Assembly (NCBI GenBank): GCA_034387635.1
Contig: JAOANU010000010.1
Coordinates: forward strand, 1,488,001 to 1,552,000
Length of the DNA stretch: 64,000 bases
Source: Rhodosporidiobolus odoratus
Taxonomy: Eukaryota; Basidiomycota; Microbotryomycetes; Sporidiobolales; Sporidiobolaceae
Reading direction: 5' to 3'
The notes beneath the pieces were generated by a model. The model made no database searches and had not been told where the DNA came from. It saw only the letters and a program-made list of their open reading frames with translations. This document shows positions 60,993 to 64,000 of this stretch, piece by piece. Position numbers and translations under genes: made by a program. Position 1 is the stretch's first letter. The number at the start of each line of letters is the position of its first letter.

Positions 60993-63658
60993 TCAGTGCG
61001 CCCCCAAGGCTGCACCACAACCCACCCCGGCGAGTTCTGCGAGAGCGACTGTGGAGGACCAATCCCGCATGGCGGCCCAGTGCAGGTAGATGGCGGCGAC
61101 GATGGCTGTAGAGCAGCAGAGTGGGTCAGTACGCGGACGGATTTGTAGCAAAGGAGGCGATTTGGAGTCGCCGGAAGGAGAAACGCACAGAAATGCCACC
61201 ATTGATGGCTTGCACCGAAATTCCAGCTTCCTGGCCTGCAGCACTCCGGGAATTGGTTCGAATAGAAGACGAGTCCGACGAGATAGGCGACGACGGAAGG
61301 GATGGCGGGACCTGCGATATCGACACGAACCGTAAGCATTTCGTCTTGCTTTTTGCGTAGAGACGCCGACCATGCGAGCGGGAGAGGGTATAGTTGAGCG
61401 AGCGAGAAGGAGAATAACGCACTGTAGAACCAGAAAGTGTTTGCGTATCCGTAGATGACGCTCCGGTGGGCGATGGGGGCGATAGCAGAGGCGGCGAGGG
61501 AGCAGAAGAAGGCAACACGCCACCTGCACGCATTAAGCTCATTAGCTCTTCATACCACGTTGATAGCATGTAAGGGCTGCAAAGAGGTGATTGCCAGAAA
61601 TGAATCTGGCGAAGGAAAGATGGTAACGCACATCTTGTACTCCCGCTTATTGAACCAAGCTTGCCAAGGCACGATCATGCCGGCGACCCCAACCAGCGCC
61701 GAAAAGATCATATAGCCTGTAGCAAGGGCGGGCTGTTGGTAAAAGCCGTAGTACTGCAGAGACACAAGGCGCAATCACGGCGGATCAGTCTCAATCTCCC
61801 GAGCGTACGGCAGAAGTGGAGAGGAGCAGGACGCACCTCGGCTCCCATCACGCTCGCTGCAATCAACCCACTAATGCCGACGTAGTCTACGCAAGCCGCG
61901 CTCCTGAACCAGGTAGAGCTCGCACATCCAGCGAGCAGGTGCCAAGCCGCCGAACACAGCAAACAGTGCATGGCCGAAAGGACAAAGAGGACGGCGATGG
62001 CGGTGTCTCCGGGGTGGGGATTGGAGAGCATACCGGCCGTAGGTGAGGTGGAGGGAGAAGAGGAGAAGAGATAGGAGAAGAGGAGGATTGCGAGGCTGAG
62101 GAAACCGAGGAAGTGGGATTGAATGTTGACGGTCTGTGCGTGCAAAACAGCCGGAGAACAAGTACCATGTTGCGATCAGCTGAAGGTCGTTGGGGAAGAA
62201 CTGCGAACGAAGCGGACCTCGTTGTGCCATTCGATCCCGCTCTTCAGCAGTCGTCCCCAACTTTCAATGGGGATATACCGGTAGCCATCACTGGAGAGGA
62301 GCGAGTGGACCACACGGCGAGGGATCGAAAAGTAACCGAGTCAGTCTTGTAACGGAAGAACAGGAAACAGTATGTCGAGTCGTCGAACAAGAGAGATGTA
62401 GGTAAAGAAGATCCGAGACGCACAGTAGATGCTCATTATTCCTCCACTCGATCGGCAACTCTTCGTACCTCAACAACCTCGTCTTTCCCGCCTCAAGTGC
62501 CTCCCTATACATCCTCCGTGCCTCCTCGACAGCCTCTCCCGCCTTTTCCCCAATCCCGCTGAGCGCATGACCCGCGGCTTCCATACCCGCATGCAGAGAG
62601 GTACTGAGCGAGTCGGTCGCATCGGCGGTGAGGTGCGAGAGGGCGGCGGAGAGGCGGAGTGACTCCGCTCGGAAGTGGGTACGGAGGCTGGCGAGGTCAG
62701 GCAGGTCGCAGGGGGTAGGCATATGAGGGAGAGAGGGCATGGTGGGGAGGTAGCTCGCGGCGGCGGCGGCCGATGGCGAGGCAGAGAGGTAGGCGACCGC
62801 GTCTTTGAGCATTTCCATTTCGGTGTTGATCTTGGCTAGGACGGCCGCTGCGCCGTCTTTCGCTTTGGCACGGACGCCGTAGTGCGGCATTCGCAAAGAA
62901 GGCAGGGTCGGTAACGAGGGGAAGGGGTGTGATGCAAGGAAGCGGTCGAGGGAAAGGCGGGCGTCAGGGGAAAGGGTGAAGGCTGCTAGTGGCGTGGGAT
63001 CGGAGTCGGCGGAAAGTAATGACGGAAAGGAAGGAAGCTCGGCGCGAAGGGCGGCAAGGAAGGCGGAGGCGGAAGAAACAAAGGAGCGAAGGGTGAGGAG
63101 ATCGTCTTCGAGAACCGCAAATTCGGCATCGGCTTCGTCGAAGCCCGCTGCATTTTGTGCAGAGGATCCATCGCGAGAGGATGCGGGACTGCTGTCCCTA
63201 CTTCTGCCTCTTCCGTCTGCGTCTCGTTCCACCTCTCCCTCTGGCACTTGCCCCACTCCTGCTTCTTCCAACAGCTCTTTCAGCCGCTTCACACCTTCTT
63301 CAAGCATCTCCATCTTCTCAAGCAGGTAATCGGTCACACTGCTGAAGCTTGTTGGTAGATCAAGCGAGTCGAAGAGGTTTGAGCCATACTGAATGGCTTC
63401 GGCAGCCGGCGAGGCTCGCGACGAGCGGTATGCAGCGGGTAACTGCGAGGTGGAGTCAAATAGAGAGTGGCTTCTCGGGCGGAGCGAGGGCAGGGGAATA
63501 TCGTCTTGGTCTGTATCGAAATCGGCGTGGCTGGTTGAGGAGGGAGACGGGGAAAAGGAGGTTGAGGTTGAGGCTGAGGGGGAAGAAGAGGAGAGGAGGG
63601 CGCAGGTCGACTTTGCTCTCGCTGGGCGCGGTCGGCGTTGCCTGACTGAGGACTTCAT
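60993..63658 (-). CDS. PAQR / hemolysin III family receptor with long N-terminal extension (Izh3-like)
   Basis: Several exons. A large first coding exon (from about 63658 to about 62430) gives a mostly cytosolic extension of about 410 residues: Ser-rich, then helical (YLLEKMEMLEEGVKRLKELL; MEMLKDAVAYLSASPSAAAA). The PAQR core follows: RYEELPIEWRNNEHLLSGYR, SGIEWHNETVNIQSHFLGFL, AMHCLLCSAAWHLLAGCAS, DYVGISGLIAASVMGAEYYG, and FGASHQWWHFAIVAAIYLHW at the end. The metal-binding His set (first-helix H and final SHQxxH) is in place. Seven TM helices can be followed. Yeast Izh3 has a similarly long N-terminus. Izh proteins act in zinc and lipid homeostasis and may have ceramidase activity. The ATG at 63658 (MKSSVRQRRPRPARAKS) is the likely start; an in-frame ATG at 63751 could be used if no 5' intron exists. 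Confidence 0.9.
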
Positions 63659-64000
63659 TATCTGTAAAGCGGATGGCACGTAAATCTGCGCAAGCAAAGC
63701 AAGGTTGAGTTCAGCCGGCGCCTCCGCCTTGAGGAAGACAAATGTTAACATTGGTGAACGCTCCCGGCAACGTTGACCAGCAGAGAGAGCTGCATATTGG
63801 AGTGGGCTGTCCGAGCTGCACTCGAGAGTATATAGCGCACCTTTATATTGTACCGTGTGCTGATGCTATTCCTTGAACCGATTCTGAGTCTGATCGACGA
63901 CCAAAGATGACCATTCAACCCGTTCAAGCCCTCGTGCTGGCGTGGGCGGTAGCTGCTAGTACTACACGGATGTGTGTAGCCTCGCGTGCTCGTGTACGGG
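63659..64000. other. Promoter side of the IZH3-like gene
   Basis: About 340 nt to the window end. A possible 5'-UTR intron acceptor (CTTTACAG) lies just before the IZH3-like ATG. Nothing else is identified. Confidence 0.35.

Overview
The window is nuclear DNA of a basidiomycete fungus, most likely a GC-rich yeast or dimorphic fungus of the red-yeast type (Pucciniomycotina, Microbotryomycetes). This is an inference from high GC, very intron-rich genes with short introns (mostly about 50-120 nt, GTRNGT donors, CTRAY-like branch points) and the gene content. I joined exons by hand. For most genes the summed exon length is an exact multiple of three, which supports the models.

Layout from left to right: the last exon of a membrane protein gene (42-175, +); a DHA1-type MFS transporter with an apparent frameshift (1206-3756, +); a G36 tract (3787); a small secretory-type protein (4144-4655, -); a MYND zinc-finger protein (4981-5863, -); TAF12 (6940-9493, +); a MARVEL-like four-TM protein (9756-11497, +); an unresolved gene end (12340-12810, -); a membrane-anchored double-psi beta-barrel (expansin-like) protein (13310-14911, +); a Dal5-type MFS transporter (15110-17344, -); a WW-domain/Gly-rich protein (17944-19100, +); a glycerate-kinase-like P-loop kinase (19407-21005, -); PEX13 (21430-23089, +); a multi-PAS hybrid histidine kinase (23765-29309, -); a disordered protein (30803-31822, -); CAF-1 subunit CAC2 (32596-36013, -); dihydrolipoamide dehydrogenase LPD1 (36432-39289, -); a small single-pass membrane protein (39875-40685, +); VPS74/GOLPH3 (42078-44084, -); chaperonin CCT6 (44512-47242, +); a PC-esterase-type acyl esterase/transferase (47732-50326, +); a 16-exon fungal phytochrome hybrid kinase (50900-57110, -); a secreted L-asparaginase (58010-60094, -); and an IZH3-like PAQR receptor (60993-63658, -).

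The window is a normal chromosomal mix of housekeeping genes: transcription, chromatin, Golgi retention, protein folding, peroxisome import, pyruvate dehydrogenase. Its most notable content is signalling. There are two different hybrid histidine kinases about 21 kb apart, one of them a red-light photoreceptor with all key chromophore-site residues in place. Several genes are arranged head-to-head over short shared promoters. There is no mobile element, rRNA, CRISPR or clear tRNA that I can see.

The most unusual non-gene feature is a set of long G homopolymers (36, 30, 11, 10 and 10 nt). All have G on the + strand, and all lie in introns or downstream of genes.
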